A stretch of 64,000 nucleotides of DNA, from contig MNCI01000175.1 of NCBI GenBank assembly GCA_015680685.1, positions 258,401 through 322,400 of the forward strand. Reading direction: 5' to 3'. Of the stretch, positions 34,573-46,734 are shown piece by piece; position 1 is the first letter of the stretch, and every line of letters begins with the position of its first letter. The notes beneath the pieces were generated by a model. That model made no database searches, was not told the DNA's origin, and worked only from the letters and a program-made list of their open reading frames with translations. The translations under genes were made by a program, and so were the position numbers. This DNA comes from Gnetum montanum (lineage: Eukaryota; Streptophyta; Gnetopsida; Gnetales; Gnetaceae).

Positions 34573-35790
34573 CCTACATCATTGATGACCATGGGGCAAG
34601 CTATCCCAAGGTCAAAATTTGAGCATAAGGATCACTCAAAGTACACATCATTACCCATAAAGTCATTGAAACTCCTCAACAAACTTCTTAAGGTTGGAAG
34701 AATTTAGTATAAGCATATGTCTGAGGAGACTCGCAAGAGGCATGACTGATATTGTGAGCTCCTTAGAAATCCCTTAGTTGTAGCACTAAATGAGCCTATG
34801 GTCACTAAACATTTTAGGTTAGATCAGTTTTTCCACTATCATCAATTTCCTAGACACAATACAAACTTTTGCATAGCCCTATAGTATGATATACAATGCA
34901 TGATTAACAAAGGCGAGTTGGTCCTTTAGGCAACTAACCTAGTTCACCTCTAAAACCAATCAATGAGGGATTACAAGCTCCCTATTAATGCAAACAGTGT
35001 AGGGTACACTATCAATGCTATCATCATTGATGACAACTTAGAACCAGTGCAAGAGCCATTCATGGTTCATGTGTCCATTGGCAACATTGGGGCTCCCTCA
35101 ATGTCAAGTAGTTTGAGGATCCCTTTCATTGTCAAAGCACCACCTCAGGAACCTATAACACCCTTTGTGGTCAACGTCCAATAACATGTTGTAGTAGAAA
35201 TAGCCCAATCACCCTTCATAGTCAAGGTGTCATAATGAGTGGACTCCTCACTTGCTCGGTGTCTAGTGGTGCGTCACACATTAGTCCTTGCTTGCCTAAG
35301 GGATCATCCTATATGCGAGACAAATAGGCAATTGAGGTGGAAACCTAGGAGGCCTAACTAGCACCTCATTGAAAAAATGGTTAGGTAGCACTGGGAGCAA
35401 AGGACACTAGGCCTACTGAAGCCTGTCCCCTTGTCCTTTGTCCCCATGGCCAAATCAACTGAGAAGGCCACCACAAGCAATTAACAACTGATCACTGAGG
35501 CTCAAAAACAAGCAAGGAAAGCCAAGCCTAAATCTCCTCCATGATAGATTCATCTCTTAGACCACATGGAAGAGATGGAGGTCAAAATAATAGAAAATAT
35601 TGGCATGGACTTTCTAGATGCATTAGCATAGGTCAAATAAAAGAATACTACATTGAGCTTTTATGACTTGATCATGACCTTCTTTTTCGACTGTGAAGTG
35701 AACCTCCATTCTTATTTTGGAGGACATCCAATAGATGAACAATCCATTCACACTATGATACTTTCCCTTGCACCATAGGAATCAAGCTCA
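34573..35790 (+). other. Gag-protease linker of B
   Basis: Homologous to 6850-7640 of A in parts (SLKLLNKLLKVGRIQYKHM). HD-stop-YCELLRN looks like what is left of the Cys/His finger between gag and protease in this lineage. An open stretch at 34963-35184 encodes a proline-rich, low-complexity peptide. Confidence 0.5.
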
Positions 35791-36480
35791 ATGCCCCTAG
35801 TGTTCTGCAATGAGGTAATCACGGTTGACCCTAAGAAGGATCAAGTTACTATTGTTCCAATGTTTATCACCATCTACATAGGTTAATGCAGAATTTGTAG
35901 GGTGCATGTTGATGATGGAGCAAAAACTAATGTCATCCTATACATAGCCATTGACAAACTAGGTCTTCCCAACCAAATCAAACCCACAAAGAGAATATGC
36001 CTAAAGTCTTTCAATGGGTCCCATGTTGTCATAAGGGGAATAGTCATGATAGCCTTTATGGTAGGGGAGAAATTTCCACCATTGTAGAATTCATTATAAT
36101 CAAGGAGATGTTGGGTTTCAACCTAATCTTGGAAAGGCCTTAGCTAGCTCAATTATAGGCTATCTCCTTCCCAATCCACCAAGAAATCCACTTTCCATAT
36201 GAAGGTGGTGAGGTTATCATTTATAGTGATAATGCAGCCCCTTTGGCCGTAAACAACATAGACATAGAATAAGGGTCTGAGGTGGAGTTCCTCAATGACA
36301 TGCCTTCCATGAAGGATGTGGATGAGACGTGTGAGGTAGACTAACATGAGGAGCCAAAGGAAGTCAATGAAATCTCATAAGATGCTTTGCGAGCAGAATT
36401 TCCCTTCAACATAGTTGAGGAAGCTCAAGGTGAGTACTGCATAATACCATCCAAGCCCTATGCACCCCCTAACCCACATT
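35790..36480 (+). pseudogene. Element B protease
   Basis: MPLVFCNEVI, VPMFITIYIG and VHVDDGAKTNVI (active-site triplet DDG), then KLGLPNQIKP, GFNLILERP, YEGGEVIIYSDN and FPFNIVEEAQGEY. Collinear with A's protease. A frameshift falls after 36087. The sense coding ends about 36500 and does not resume until 43266. Confidence 0.8.
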
Positions 36481-36757
36481 GGGTTAGAAAGCAATTGCAC
36501 AACTAAGGTATTCTCTTAGTCCAATGTGTGTTGGGTGCCTACCTACCTCTCACTTCTGCATACATCACTTGCTTGCATTTTTTTTGCATGTTTACATTTA
36601 ATTTGATTTTTTGCATTTTTCATTGTTTACTTTGTTACACATTTACTTCTTTTGTTTGTGCATAGTTTACTTTCTAGCAGTTATTAGCATACACATGAAA
36701 AAATTTCAAAATACATAAAAATCATAAACTTCAAAATTACAAAAACACCATGGCTTG

Positions 36758-37050
36758 AAAAGGCCTTAAACTAGTGTGTGTCTCGACATGGCCCTAAATT
36801 GGCACTACAAGACCTACCATGGCCTAAAACAGGCAACACTTTTTCTTTCAACGCATGGCCCGAAATGGCCGTGAACTACCATTGGGGCCTAGAATGGCCT
36901 AAAACTAACAACACATGCTATCTACATATGTAGCCCAAAATGGCCTTAAACTAACAACCACATGGCCCAAAATGGCCCAAAACTAACATTGGCCCTCTCT
37001 CCATGGCCTTAAACTAGCATGGGGCTCAGAATGGCCTAGTTGGATCAATT
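36758..37050 (+). repeat. CCATGGCCTTAAACTAGCA minisatellite after protease in B
   Basis: About eight degenerate units of 25-45 bp, containing words such as CCATGGCTTGAAAAGGCCTTAAACTAG, ACATGGCCCTAAATTGGCA and GGCCTTAAACTAGCA. Confidence 0.65.
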
Positions 37051-37239
37051 CATTGCATTATTAACATCAAACACATAGTAAATAAATGTAAAAGTCTACA
37101 CATCATACATTCCATAGCAACAACATTCATTTCAACTCATATAAATAATAGTACATAGCATGAACATTCATACCATATAGCAAAAAATACACAAGAATGC
37201 AAAACACACAATAGCAAGGATACATCAAGATATGATCAA

Positions 37240-38521
37240 CTAGTGGTACTAGATGGGATGGAGGCCTTTCTACCTCTATCGTGCCGTTGGGGCCTACAAC
37301 ATGGCTTGGAGCTTGTTAACAACAACAACAACAACAAACTTGTAAGCAAATGTACAATATACAAACTAACAAGAAAAAAAATAAAAGAAACATAAAAAAC
37401 TAACTTGATAGGGTCGTACATTAATCATGTTTGGAGGCAAGCCATCAAGGCCATCCTATAAGCATTGGATGATCTTTGCCTTAGATATCTGCATCTAGTC
37501 CTTCTGGCCAAAGTCAACTCCAGGTGGCACCATGGAAACTATAGCATATGAAGCCTCTCTTGAAGGTATCATAATTTGCCTCTTTGGGGAACCACTAACC
37601 ACTATATGGTGAGTGAACAAGTCATAAGCCCATCTCCTACTAGTGGCCTCAAGAAACATTTCATGATGGCATCATTCGATGGACTCTTCTTTGATCTATT
37701 GAAGATACATGTCTCAGTCACATTTATAGGGGTGTTTGTGGTTCTTTTGTGTTTTCTCCCACTTGTACACCTTGGTATTGAAGTTCTTCTAGCCTTGGCT
37801 TTTTAGGCAAGTAGATCCATCTATAGCTATTATTTAATAATCTCTTTACTAGCCTCATTTTTGCCATGGATGGTCAACCAATACCTAGCATAATAAATCT
37901 CTATAATCGGCTAGTTACTATCTCCCTATGACTAAGCCACCAAAAAGTCATATTGGGACTAAAGGTCCTTGATCTTCATGTTTTGGCTTGTCACCCTCTC
38001 TTGAAGTTTGTGCACACACTTTCACAAGTGCTCATTCAAGTGCCTGTAAATCCATAATGCTTTCACACAAGAAAGCATGCACTTGCTAACTACCTCATAT
38101 ATATGATGAGGCACCTGCTTCACTTCAAAAGGAAACTCAAGGATGGCATCCACTTTGGCCATCTTACTTGAATCCTAGTGAAGCTTAGAACTTGTTGGCA
38201 TGCAACAAGAAAATCAACCTTAGGAATGAACTAAGTAGTAAATCGGTTGGTAAAGCAACATAAGCAAAGCAACATCATATGCATATCGAGCTCAGGATCC
38301 AACTACTATTGGTGGTTAGCCATATCCTCCATGATGCCTTCCATGAAGGCAAACTTGTCAAATGCTTCTACCCACATTTTCATGTGGTAGGTAGACATGG
38401 ATGTTGGACCACTAGCAGGCTCATTTGGGGTTGTGACATAACAATGTAAAAAGCAACAACTAAACAGCTAAAGATGTAAGAGAAAAAGAGCAACAATAGA
38501 TGGAAACCTAAGGCACTTACC
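37240..38521 (-). pseudogene. Antisense gene of B, 3' part (coiled coil and C-terminus)
   Basis: Minus-strand frame downstream of the donor at 38521. Segments read TTPNEPASGPTSMSTYHMKM, MAKVDAILEFPFEVKQVPHH, IYEVVSKCMLSCVKALWIYR and a heptad-like VHKLQERVTSQNMKIKDL, then MVPPGVDFGQKD and LPPNMINVRPYQV near 37400. A's antisense frame aligns with several of these. At least one intron must separate 38521 from the frame resuming about 38450, but the acceptor is not clear. The family is not recognised. Confidence 0.55.
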
Positions 38522-38920
38522 TAACAAGCCCTCAAGTGTCAGAGTAGGGGGATCACCCAACTACACACTATTAAAAAGGTGGTTAAAATCACCCCCTTCA
38601 AGGTGGAATAGCCCCTTCCCCAACTATTGAAGGGTCTCTGTGGCCTTGTGTAGGTCCTCCTCATATGCTTCCCCCTCCTTAGCTTGAGGGGCTACCTCTA
38701 CTAGTGTTATCACCATTGCTTCTATAGCCCTCTCTCCTAATTTACGAATATAGCATGTTAACATTAATATAACATAGCAAAAAACATAAAAATATAAACA
38801 TAAAAAATACATAATGAATGCATCTACCAATGTACATATACTAACATGTGACATATATGTGTAAGCTAGGAAGTTTGATGTGAATTTTCTTGATGCTTGC
38901 CACACCAAGCTCAAGAGCAT
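38521..38920 (-). pseudogene. Antisense gene of B, exon ending at a GTAAGTGCC donor
   Basis: The frame ERAIEAMVITLVEVAPQAK, EGEAYEEDLHKATETLQ, LFHLEGGDFNHLF and LGDPPTLTLEGLL ends at TTAG/GTAAGTGCC. The last part parallels LFKLNMPILIQDSSSLTPR/GTAAGCC at the corresponding exon end in A. The first 150 bp (38920-38770) may be an intron rather than coding. Confidence 0.5.
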
Positions 38921-39239
38921 CCTCCTTTGGAGGGTGTGGTCTCTTGATCTTCACCTTGGATGGTCCCACCATTTTCACAATATAGTGGTTAGCCTTGTTC
39001 ACATCCCTAGTGGCAACTAGGGGACTCTCTCATGTGCTATCACATGAATAGTGTGACTACCCCAAGAGACCTTTGGTCATTATCGAATGAGACTCATTGA
39101 TCCCTTCTAGGGAGGGTCTTATGCACAAGTGGTTGTGAACATATGCTTTACCCAAGTCTTTGATAGCTACTCACAGTCCTGCACTATCCATCGTCCAATG
39201 TCACGAACCATTTGGAGCTCCATGAACCTTCACAAATAC

Positions 39240-39892
39240 CCTGCAAAGAATGTGAAGTGTACATGAGACCTTGCCTAGAGGTTAAAGCACCCCTTGGTGA
39301 TCTCTATGTGTAGGTTGGTGGCAATGTAGGAGCCCTAGTTGAACTTCATGCCCTTCTGTAGTACCTCCTTCATCACTTGTGCCTACTCCAATCCAACAAT
39401 ATTTCCTTAGAAGAGCAACTTTGGGAAGGCATAGGTATGGAAAAGAGGGTAGAGCTCTCAAAACTTAGACATAAGCATGTCTTTGATGGGGATGCCCTTG
39501 TGAGATCAAGTGGTTTCCAACTAGCCCTTGATCTCTCCTCTGTGGTCCACCTCCCTGTTGGCCTTATCAACAACTAATGGGCCATCAAAGGTTAGTGAAG
39601 AAGACCTTGTTGATGTCCAAAACTACCCTCACACCATGCATGTGGGTGACAAAGCAGTAAACATCACTATTGAAGGAGTCTATGATCATGATCATTTTAG
39701 CCACTAGAATGCTTAGGCTAAGGGCCAAGAAAAGGTCCATCAACCCAACATGTGTCAACGTACTAGTCAGTTCCTTTAAGGCCTAGTGGCATAACCAATG
39801 TTGTGCACACTCTACATTACCATACTTCATGATGAGGGTGGCCTTAGTGTGGCCTATGATAACCACCATCACCTCTCATGAAGCAACTGCCA
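39240..39892 (-). pseudogene. Antisense gene of B, middle exon
   Basis: It follows the acceptor TTTCGTTTATTTTAG at 39893-39894. A largely open minus-strand frame reads EVMVVIIGHTKATLIMKYGN, ECAQHWLCH, THVGLMDLFLALSL, DSFNSDVYCFVTHMHGVRVV and DINKVFFTNL. HKGIPIKDMLMSKF and a GSYIATNLHIEITKGCF segment follow after a frameshift near 39600. Few stops occur over 200 codons, which is unusual in this window. No family is recognised. Confidence 0.55.
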
Positions 39893-39986
39893 CTAAAATA
39901 AACGAAAAAAAAATGTTAACAACATGCAAGGGAAAAGCAACAAGCATATGTGAACAAGCACATCAGCCAACATAGTAGATACTTAC
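39893..39986 (-). other. Likely 94-bp intron in antisense gene of B
   Basis: On the minus strand it starts GTAAGTATCTAC and ends TTTTTTTTTCGTTTATTTTAG. It has a canonical donor, a T-rich tract and an AG acceptor, with protein-like reading frames on both sides. Removing it joins CTPFVQ to the next exon. Confidence 0.55.
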
Positions 39987-40262
39987 ATTGAACAAATGGT
40001 GTGCAAGGTGGAGGTGGTGGTGTAGGCATCTCCTTGAGGTTGAGCTCACCATTAGCCCATTCCTCATCTAGCCAATCATGTGTCTTGCACCACTCAAATG
40101 CCCTTGGGTACCAGGTGAGGTAAGACCTTAGATCAGCTTCTATTTGCTTAAGTACCACCTTTTGAAAGTTTGGACTAGAGGATAATACCTCTAGGGAAAT
40201 ATGAGTCAAGGTAAGAGCATCCTTCTTGTCATGGAGACCCTACTCATTAACACTGAATCTAG
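39987..40262 (-). pseudogene. Antisense gene of B, upstream exon
   Basis: The frame KKDALTLTHISLEVLSSS, FQKVVLKQIEADLRSYL, YPRAFEWCKTHDWLDEEW and ELNLKEMPTPPPPPCTPFVQ is open for 97 codons and ends at the GTAAGTATC donor. It is bounded upstream by a probable acceptor (CTACTACTAG or GATTCAG, near 40255-40262). Confidence 0.6.
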
Positions 40263-40339
40263 TAGTAGGCATGAGTAGTTAGCAACTTAGCATGAACTAG
40301 TAGTAAGGAACATAATGCAAAAACCATAAGAGCACTTAC

Positions 40340-40790
40340 CTTTTGGTGTAGTATATTGTTCCAAGTGGATTATGGAACAAAGTGTACATGCATAGAGCAA
40401 CAAACAGGATGTGGATCTTATTGTAGCAAGATAACTCTGAAATTTTCTAGATCCTAGATAAAGGCTGAGCACCCCTAGGTCCTTTGCTTGAACTACTTGC
40501 TCTGTCATCATTAGTAGTGGGCTCATCAAACATAAACTTCAAAATGCCATGGTTAGCCCTAGGTAGCAATGTCTTAATGATGATGTTGGTATCCTCTAAT
40601 ACTAAGTGTAACTACATCATCACATTGAAGCCCTATAGCAAGGACTCCAGGAACTCGTGTGCTCTTGGCTAGAACCACACTACCTGATTAGCCACCCACA
40701 TATCTAGTGCAAGTGTGTTGGATAGGCTTGCTCATGTAGGAGACAATGCCAATGAGCTCCACAATAATTAGAATGGGCTTCAGTAGCACT
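40340..40790 (-). pseudogene. Antisense gene of B, first recognised exon
   Basis: Minus-strand frame with few stops: LALDMWVANQVVWF, PRAHEFLESLL, HLVLEDTNIIIKTLLPRANH, GILKFMFDEPTTNDD, then YNKIHILFVALCMYTLF and HNPLGTIYYTKR. It ends at AAAAG/GTAAGTGC (donor at 40339). Upstream on the minus strand the sequence becomes non-coding, so the transcription start would lie beyond 40800. No homologue of this exon is left in A. The family is not recognised. Confidence 0.5.
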
Positions 40791-43000
40791 CTACATAAGC
40801 AAAAGCAACATAACAAAGCATTAGTATGAACACATCAAATGTAAATTTTGATAAAATATATTAAATTTAACTTAGCAAAATTAGCATAACATAACATTAG
40901 TTAGCAAAAATATCTTAGGGCCCCATGGGTATAGGATGTCAACACATACATCTAACATGCTAGGTACTCATTGGGGTACAACATGTTTTGCATAACATTA
41001 GCATCTTATTTCACATGTTTGCACATTTAGCATTGTCATAGTTTGTATGTTTTAGGTAGTCTACATTATTTTAGCTTATAGGTTTAGCCTTGTTGCAAGT
41101 TTGCATTCTTGGCATTATCAAATTTTACAAGTTTTTCTTTGATTTACAAAATTTTTTTAAAAAATTTTCTAACTTCAGATAGTGTATTCTAGAATGTTGC
41201 AAATTTTTCCTTACTCAAGCCTACATTTCGGAATGTAGCCTAGAAAATAGGAAATTTTTTTCTAACTCTAAAGCTTTAGATCACTGTAACTATGCTCTGG
41301 AATACTGCAGAGTGTAGTCCCAAGTTGTAAAGAAGAAATTTTAATTATTGACTATGCTCTACATGGAGCATACTCTCAAAAAAAACTAAACATTGGATAG
41401 GCCATTTTGACAAACACTTGGCATCAACTATGCCTCCAAAAATGGGAGTGGAGTCCTAGTCATCACTAGTGAATTGAGGTTTGGCAACTATCCCAATGCT
41501 CTCTCCACATACCATGCCTTGCTATGATGTTGCACATTACTCATCTGCCTCTCTAGGCACCATGCCTTGCCATGGTGTTTCCTGTTCTAAGTTTCACCAT
41601 GCACTGTGTGCTCAGCTCCAACCATGATCATGATCCCTATGGACGTAGCCATGACAACACCTCCACACCATATAGAAAACATAACAAAAATGCATCCATG
41701 GATGTTACATCTTCCCTCTAACCCCTACCACATCAAGGAACAATGCACTCATGGCTTTTGTAACCCCCAATGAACTCAACCCTCACCTATGCCCTCTTTT
41801 TCCACCAAAAAATGAACAAGAAAAATTAGAGGGTAAACCCTTGCAACAACCTTGTCTTGCAGTCGGCCACTCACAACTACCACTAGCACCTGCATCCCTA
41901 CCCCACATAGAAACATTTTTACAAAACTAATAAGAGATGGCAAAGATCCTCTACCATGCCCTCAACCCCATGGGTGATGGCTCTTGGCAACCACTGCCAT
42001 GTTCCTATCCCTATCCTATGGCAAACCATCAACAATCACCACCAGTGCCCTAATCCTCACACACTAAAAGTAAAAAAATCCTAAAAATAAAAAAAATTCT
42101 TGTAGAACTCTACACGTGTAGCTAGTCCTTCTTGGCCATGTGCTAAGCTCCAAATCCCCACACCCATGCTGTAAAAAATTTTGAAATAATCAAAAGAAAA
42201 AGAGTAGGTAGAAATCGCATGACCTTCTCATCCACGGCCACACCCACTGCCACTACAATGATGCCCCTCATGAAACCATCCAATGAAACAAAAACCTAGT
42301 TATGGTCAAGACTACCAAACCCTTGCGCTCATCATCAATCCCCCACACAATCACAAAACCAATCACAAACAAAACCCTTGCTCCCCATGTGCATGATCAA
42401 GATGGCCATGGAGGCGATGGCCCTTGCCACAGTAAGGTGCCGCAAGAACCCAAAGCCTTGAACCCTCAATTTAGAAATAAGAAAAGTAAAGAAAATAAGG
42501 TAAAAAAGGGAGAGCATAGTTAGGGTACATAGTGGATGATGGCATCCTCCATTACTCCACATGTGCTTACGGTAGGTGGGCTAATGCCTATTCTCCCTCA
42601 TCCACATTTGTCAATCTAGGGTGTAGGTGTCCACTTTGGTGAGTCATCTTGGTGGTGACTATTCTCTTCACAAATAGTGTGTTACACTCTAAAATTTTTC
42701 TTTTTTAACTTTTGAAAATGATAGACTTACCTAGGATGAAACATGCTTTTATATCCCCAAGGACCACTTAATGATTTACCAACCCTGGGACTATGCTCAA
42801 CATTGTTTGCATAGTACAAAGCATAGTTGGATGGGAGCATACTTAGCAAAACTTAGAAAATTTTTTGATCTTTCTGGCCTCCTTGAACTTAGAAAAATTT
42901 TACAGTTTTCTCATTTCCTAGTGAATGCCCAATCTAACTCTGTGTCCCAAGCACTCTTGGTCTTGCCCAAAATAATGCATCTAGCACACACCATAGTCTG
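40790..43000. other. Region upstream of B's antisense gene
   Basis: AT-rich, then C/A-rich between 41500 and 42600, with no supported coding frame. Around 41300-41385 and 42785-42830 it holds ACTATGCTC and GAGTGTAGTC/GAGCATAC half-sites of the palindrome that is arrayed in B's LTRs. This is where a promoter for the antisense gene would be expected; that is inference. Confidence 0.4.
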
Positions 43001-43009
43001 CTAAGACCT

Positions 43010-43125
43010 TAAAATAGCATCTCACAATATGCTAAGACTTTAAATTGGCATCCCATGGTCCACTAAGATCTTAAATTAGCATTCATGGCCTGTTGAGGCC
43101 TAAAATTGGCACAAACACATCTTTC
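43010..43125 (+). repeat. Minisatellite before reverse transcriptase in B
   Basis: Four units of the family: GACCTTAAAATAGCA, GACTTTAAATTGGCA, GATCTTAAATTAGCA and GGCCTAAAATTGGCA, with CATGGCC/CATGGTCC words between. Confidence 0.6.
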
Positions 43126-43265
43126 TTTTTAATCTTGTATGTGCATACTTAGGTGAAATTTTTATTTTATTACTTTCTTACATGTCATGCATATTAAATT
43201 CAATGAGACAAGTGTGGCTTGATGTTTTTCTAGTTGTTTTTACAAGATTGTAGTATGAATACAAC

Positions 43266-44420
43266 ATGACTATGTATGAGTATCTTCACTCACCTCTAGT
43301 CCTCACTAGGCCCCATGGTAATCTCATGCAATGCATTGATCCACAATGCCTAGGCCTTGAGCCAATAGCCTACGATGATTACATAACATCTATAGAGGCA
43401 TTGCTAGACTGGCCAGACTATCTAGTTAAGGCTCTAGATCTAGAAGTAGGTGACGTCACTGAGGATCCTCTTGTTGAAATTCTTGTAGTAATGCCTAGTG
43501 GCAAGGCAAAGGCATTGAAACTTAGTTCCTTGCTAGAGCCTCAACATGCTCAAAACATTGCTGAAGTACTCAATTAAAACATCAATGCATTCACATGATC
43601 TTACAAAGACATGCTAGGCTTAGATCCTCACATAGTGCAACATAACATTATCCTCAATCCTAGAATTAAGCTAATTAAGCAAAAACCATGTAAGGTTAGG
43701 CCTAAGGTGGCATTGGTAGTCTACAATGAAATCGCCAAGATCTACAGGGTTGGTTTCATCCAGGCCATTGACTATGCAGACTAGGTCTCTAACATCATGG
43801 TTGTGCCTAAGAAATGGGAGTATATGCATTTTCATAGACATTTGGGACCTAAATAAGGCAACCATTAAAGATGATTTTCTGTTGCCTAGTATTGATCAAT
43901 TGGTCGATACCACAACTGGTCATGCCTTATTATCCTTTATGAATGGGTTTTGGGGATATAACTAGATTCAAATCAACCCATAGCACTAGTTTAGTACTAC
44001 CTTTATGACCTCTTAGGATACATTTTGTTACACTAGGATGCCTTTTGGACTAAAGAACATAAGAGTAACTTATCAATGCACAATGATGTATATTTTTAGT
44101 GATTACATGTTAGGTTTGCTCAATGATTCCATTGACAAAATAGCAGTTAAGTTCAAAGCAACACATAACCATGCAGATGAATTAAACCTTGTGCTCAAAT
44201 GTTGTCTAGAACATGATCTTAGATTGGATCTTAAGAAATGTATTTGCAACATCAAATTGGGCTACATGCTCAATTTTTTAGTATCCGAAGTAGGCATACG
44301 CATAGACCCATATAAGGTTAAGGCCATCATCAACTTAACACCATCGACAAACCTTAAGAAGCTATGAGGGTTGTAGGGTAGATTGAAATTTATACATAGG
44401 TTTATCACATAGTTGACCAA
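43266..44420 (+). pseudogene. Element B reverse transcriptase
   Basis: It starts MTMYEYLHSPL, with ALDLEVGDVTEDPLVEI parallel to A's NLEASDITKDSLVIKV. SYKDMLGLDP, FIQAIDYAD, VVPKK, DLNKATIKDDFLLPSIDQL, LLSFMNGFWGYN and MPFGLKNIRVTYQ follow, then the catalytic box, which reads SIDKIAV instead of YVDDIVV. ILGYMLNFLVSEVGIRID-like and LTPSTNLKKL close it. Frameshift near 43820. More than one catalytic Asp is gone. Confidence 0.85.
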
Positions 44421-44990
44421 CAAGTTGCAACCAATGCATCATTTTCTCAAAAAGGAAGTCCACTTTAAGTGGATAACTCAATGCTAAGAGGCATTTGATG
44501 ACCTTAAATAGGAGCTAGCTCAACTTCCAATGGTCTACCCTCTACACGGAGAAAAACCCTTCTACATGTACCTTACTATCTTTGATGTGTCCATTGCATC
44601 TCTACTTTGTCAAAAGCGAGATGATGGAACAAAGGTCCTAATATACTACTTAAGCCATGCATTAGTTTCCCATGAAGCAAAGTATAATGATGTGCAAAAG
44701 AATTACCTTGCCTTGCTCTTTGCACTCAAGAAATGGAGGCACTATCCTTTCTATACTCAAGTCAGCATTATCTACAAGAGTAATGTACTTTGAGTTATTA
44801 CAACGAATATCTACAAGGGTTGCTGCATTGCATGATGGAAAGAAATAACAAAATATTTTGACCTACATTATGTTGCACAAGCCTCAATGAAAGGTTAAGC
44901 AATAGTTGCACAACTTACAACTTCACCTATCAATGATTAAGCAATAATCGATCTAGAATTCCTAGATGAGCATGTCAATAGCATCAACCA
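44420..44990 (+). pseudogene. Element B RNase H (first domain)
   Basis: FKWITQC-stop-EAFDDLK, LPMVYPLHGEKPFYMYLTIF, CQKRDDGTKVLIYYLSHALV, EAKYNDVQKNYLALLFALKK. Stretch 44530-44793 is fully open. This is the normal Ty3 RNase H. Confidence 0.8.
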
Positions 44991-45380
44991 AGTGCCTAAC
45001 AAGTTAGAGGCACTCTTGCACTTTGATGGTGCTTTAACCTCTCAAGGGGGTAGCACTGTTAACATTATCATTCTTTCCTCTAGGGAGATCTAACCTTTCA
45101 CATATTTTTTTACATTCCCTTGCACTTACAATGTGGCAAAGTATGAAGGTCTCCTTGGAGGTATCCTAGCAACTCATGACCTAGGAATCCAAAGTGTAGA
45201 AATCTGAGGCAACTTGTAGTTAGTGATCAACCATGTCACAAAGGTCTATGCTTGTAAAGCCTAACTTAAACAGTTTGCAACCACTGATGTTTAGTACATT
45301 CTCTATAATGAGAATACCATAGCCAATGCATTAGCAATGTTATCCTTAAGCATTACACCTAACATGTTTCACACATTATC
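44990..45380 (+). pseudogene. Element B archaeal-type RNase H (second domain)
   Basis: LLHFDGALTSQGGSTVNIII, YNVAKYEGLLGGILATHDLG, a GNL-stop-LVINHVTKVYACKA segment and ENTIANALAML. The first Asp (FDG) is kept. The N-x-A-E-Y-E motif reads N-V-A-K-Y-E, and the last Asp is Asn. A second RNase H of this type marks the Tat lineage. Confidence 0.8.
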
Positions 45381-45599
45381 CACCTTGGTGGTGGATTACA
45401 CTATGCCTATCATGCAAACCACTAACATTGCATCCATAGCCACAGTTAGCACAACCCATGTAGTAGAATGGTATGATGACATTAAGGTGTACCTTGAATA
45501 GGGTGAACTTCTATAACATCTAACCACTACACAAAAATACATAGTGCATAAATGATCATGGTAGTACATCATCGTGGGAGATAACACACTATGTCACAG

Positions 45600-46700
45600 A
45601 TCCTACGATGGCATACTATTAACCTACATTAGCAACAGTGAAGTGCAAATGATCATTAAATAAGTCCATGAGGGATTGTGCAAAGGTCACATAGCACTAA
45701 GGTCAATGGCAATGAAAATCATATGTTTAGGCTACTATTGTCCTTACATGGAGCATGATTATGTCTCCAATGTCAAGATGTGTGATGTTTGTCAATGGCA
45801 TGGTAACTTAATGCATGTGCCACTGATTAAACTACACAAAACATAGATCACATGGTCATTCCAACATTGGGGGTTCAACATCATAGGATCTATAATGCCT
45901 AAATCCTTTGTAGGGCATAGCTTCATTATAACTATAATTGAGTACTTTCCAAGTGGGTTGAGGCTATTTCCCTTTGGAAGACGACATCACAATAGGTTTG
46001 CAAATTTGTGCTTGATAAAATTTTGACCTATTTTGATTTACATATGATCATCATATTTGACAATGGGTCACAGTTTGGTAGTGCTAAAACTAAAGCCTTC
46101 TACAAGCACTTTGGTATCAAATGTTTCTTTTCATCATCATACTACCTATAAGTGAATGGCCAAGTGGAAGCCACAGACAAGGTCATCATCAACCTTCTAA
46201 AGAAGATTCTTAACAGTAGTAAACAACGATGGCATGAGTAATTAGTCTATGCACTATAGGCCCACAACACAACACGTAGAACAACAAGATGTAAGACACC
46301 ATATAGCCTTGTTTATGGGTTTGAAGCAATTTTGCCTCTTGAATTGTAGGTCCCATTACTCCATGTGATCCTCTTGAAATTCATCAATGAAGCTTAAAAT
46401 GATGAGTTGAGAACTATGCCCTCAATTCAATAGAGGAGGAGCATATGTAGATGTTTGATCACATCAAGTGGTACCAGGAAAAGTAAAAGTAAAAGCACCA
46501 TCATATTCAACATCAACACTTGATCAAGAAAGGGAACCTAGTCCTCAAGGCTATTTTCAAACTTGCATACAAATTCTTAGCCAACTGGGAAGGGCCTTTC
46601 TTGGTTGTCAAGGCCTATGGCAATGGATCATTCAAGCTTGCTAATCAAGATGGCAATGAGTTTGCCAATCTGGTGAACCACTCATATCTAAAGCCTTAAT
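45600..46700 (+). pseudogene. Element B integrase
   Basis: The zinc finger (VHEGLCKGH, MCDVCQWHG) is complete. In the core, FDNGSQFGSAKTKAFYKHFG carries the second Asp and NGQVEATDKVIINLLKKIL the Glu. The first Asp region (WGFNIIGSI) has lost its Asp to Asn. The C-terminal part GNLVLKAIFKLAYKFLANWE, GPFLVVKAYG and NHSYLKP is well preserved. Frameshifts occur near 45960 and 46400. Confidence 0.82.
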
Positions 46701-46734
46701 ACTCTATTATGCAATGTTGCAACTTGACAAAGAA

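Noticed and set aside
39373-39577. Sense-strand open frame opposite the antisense gene
   Set aside because: The antisense frame has protein-like homologous context; the plus-strand frame is its mirror.
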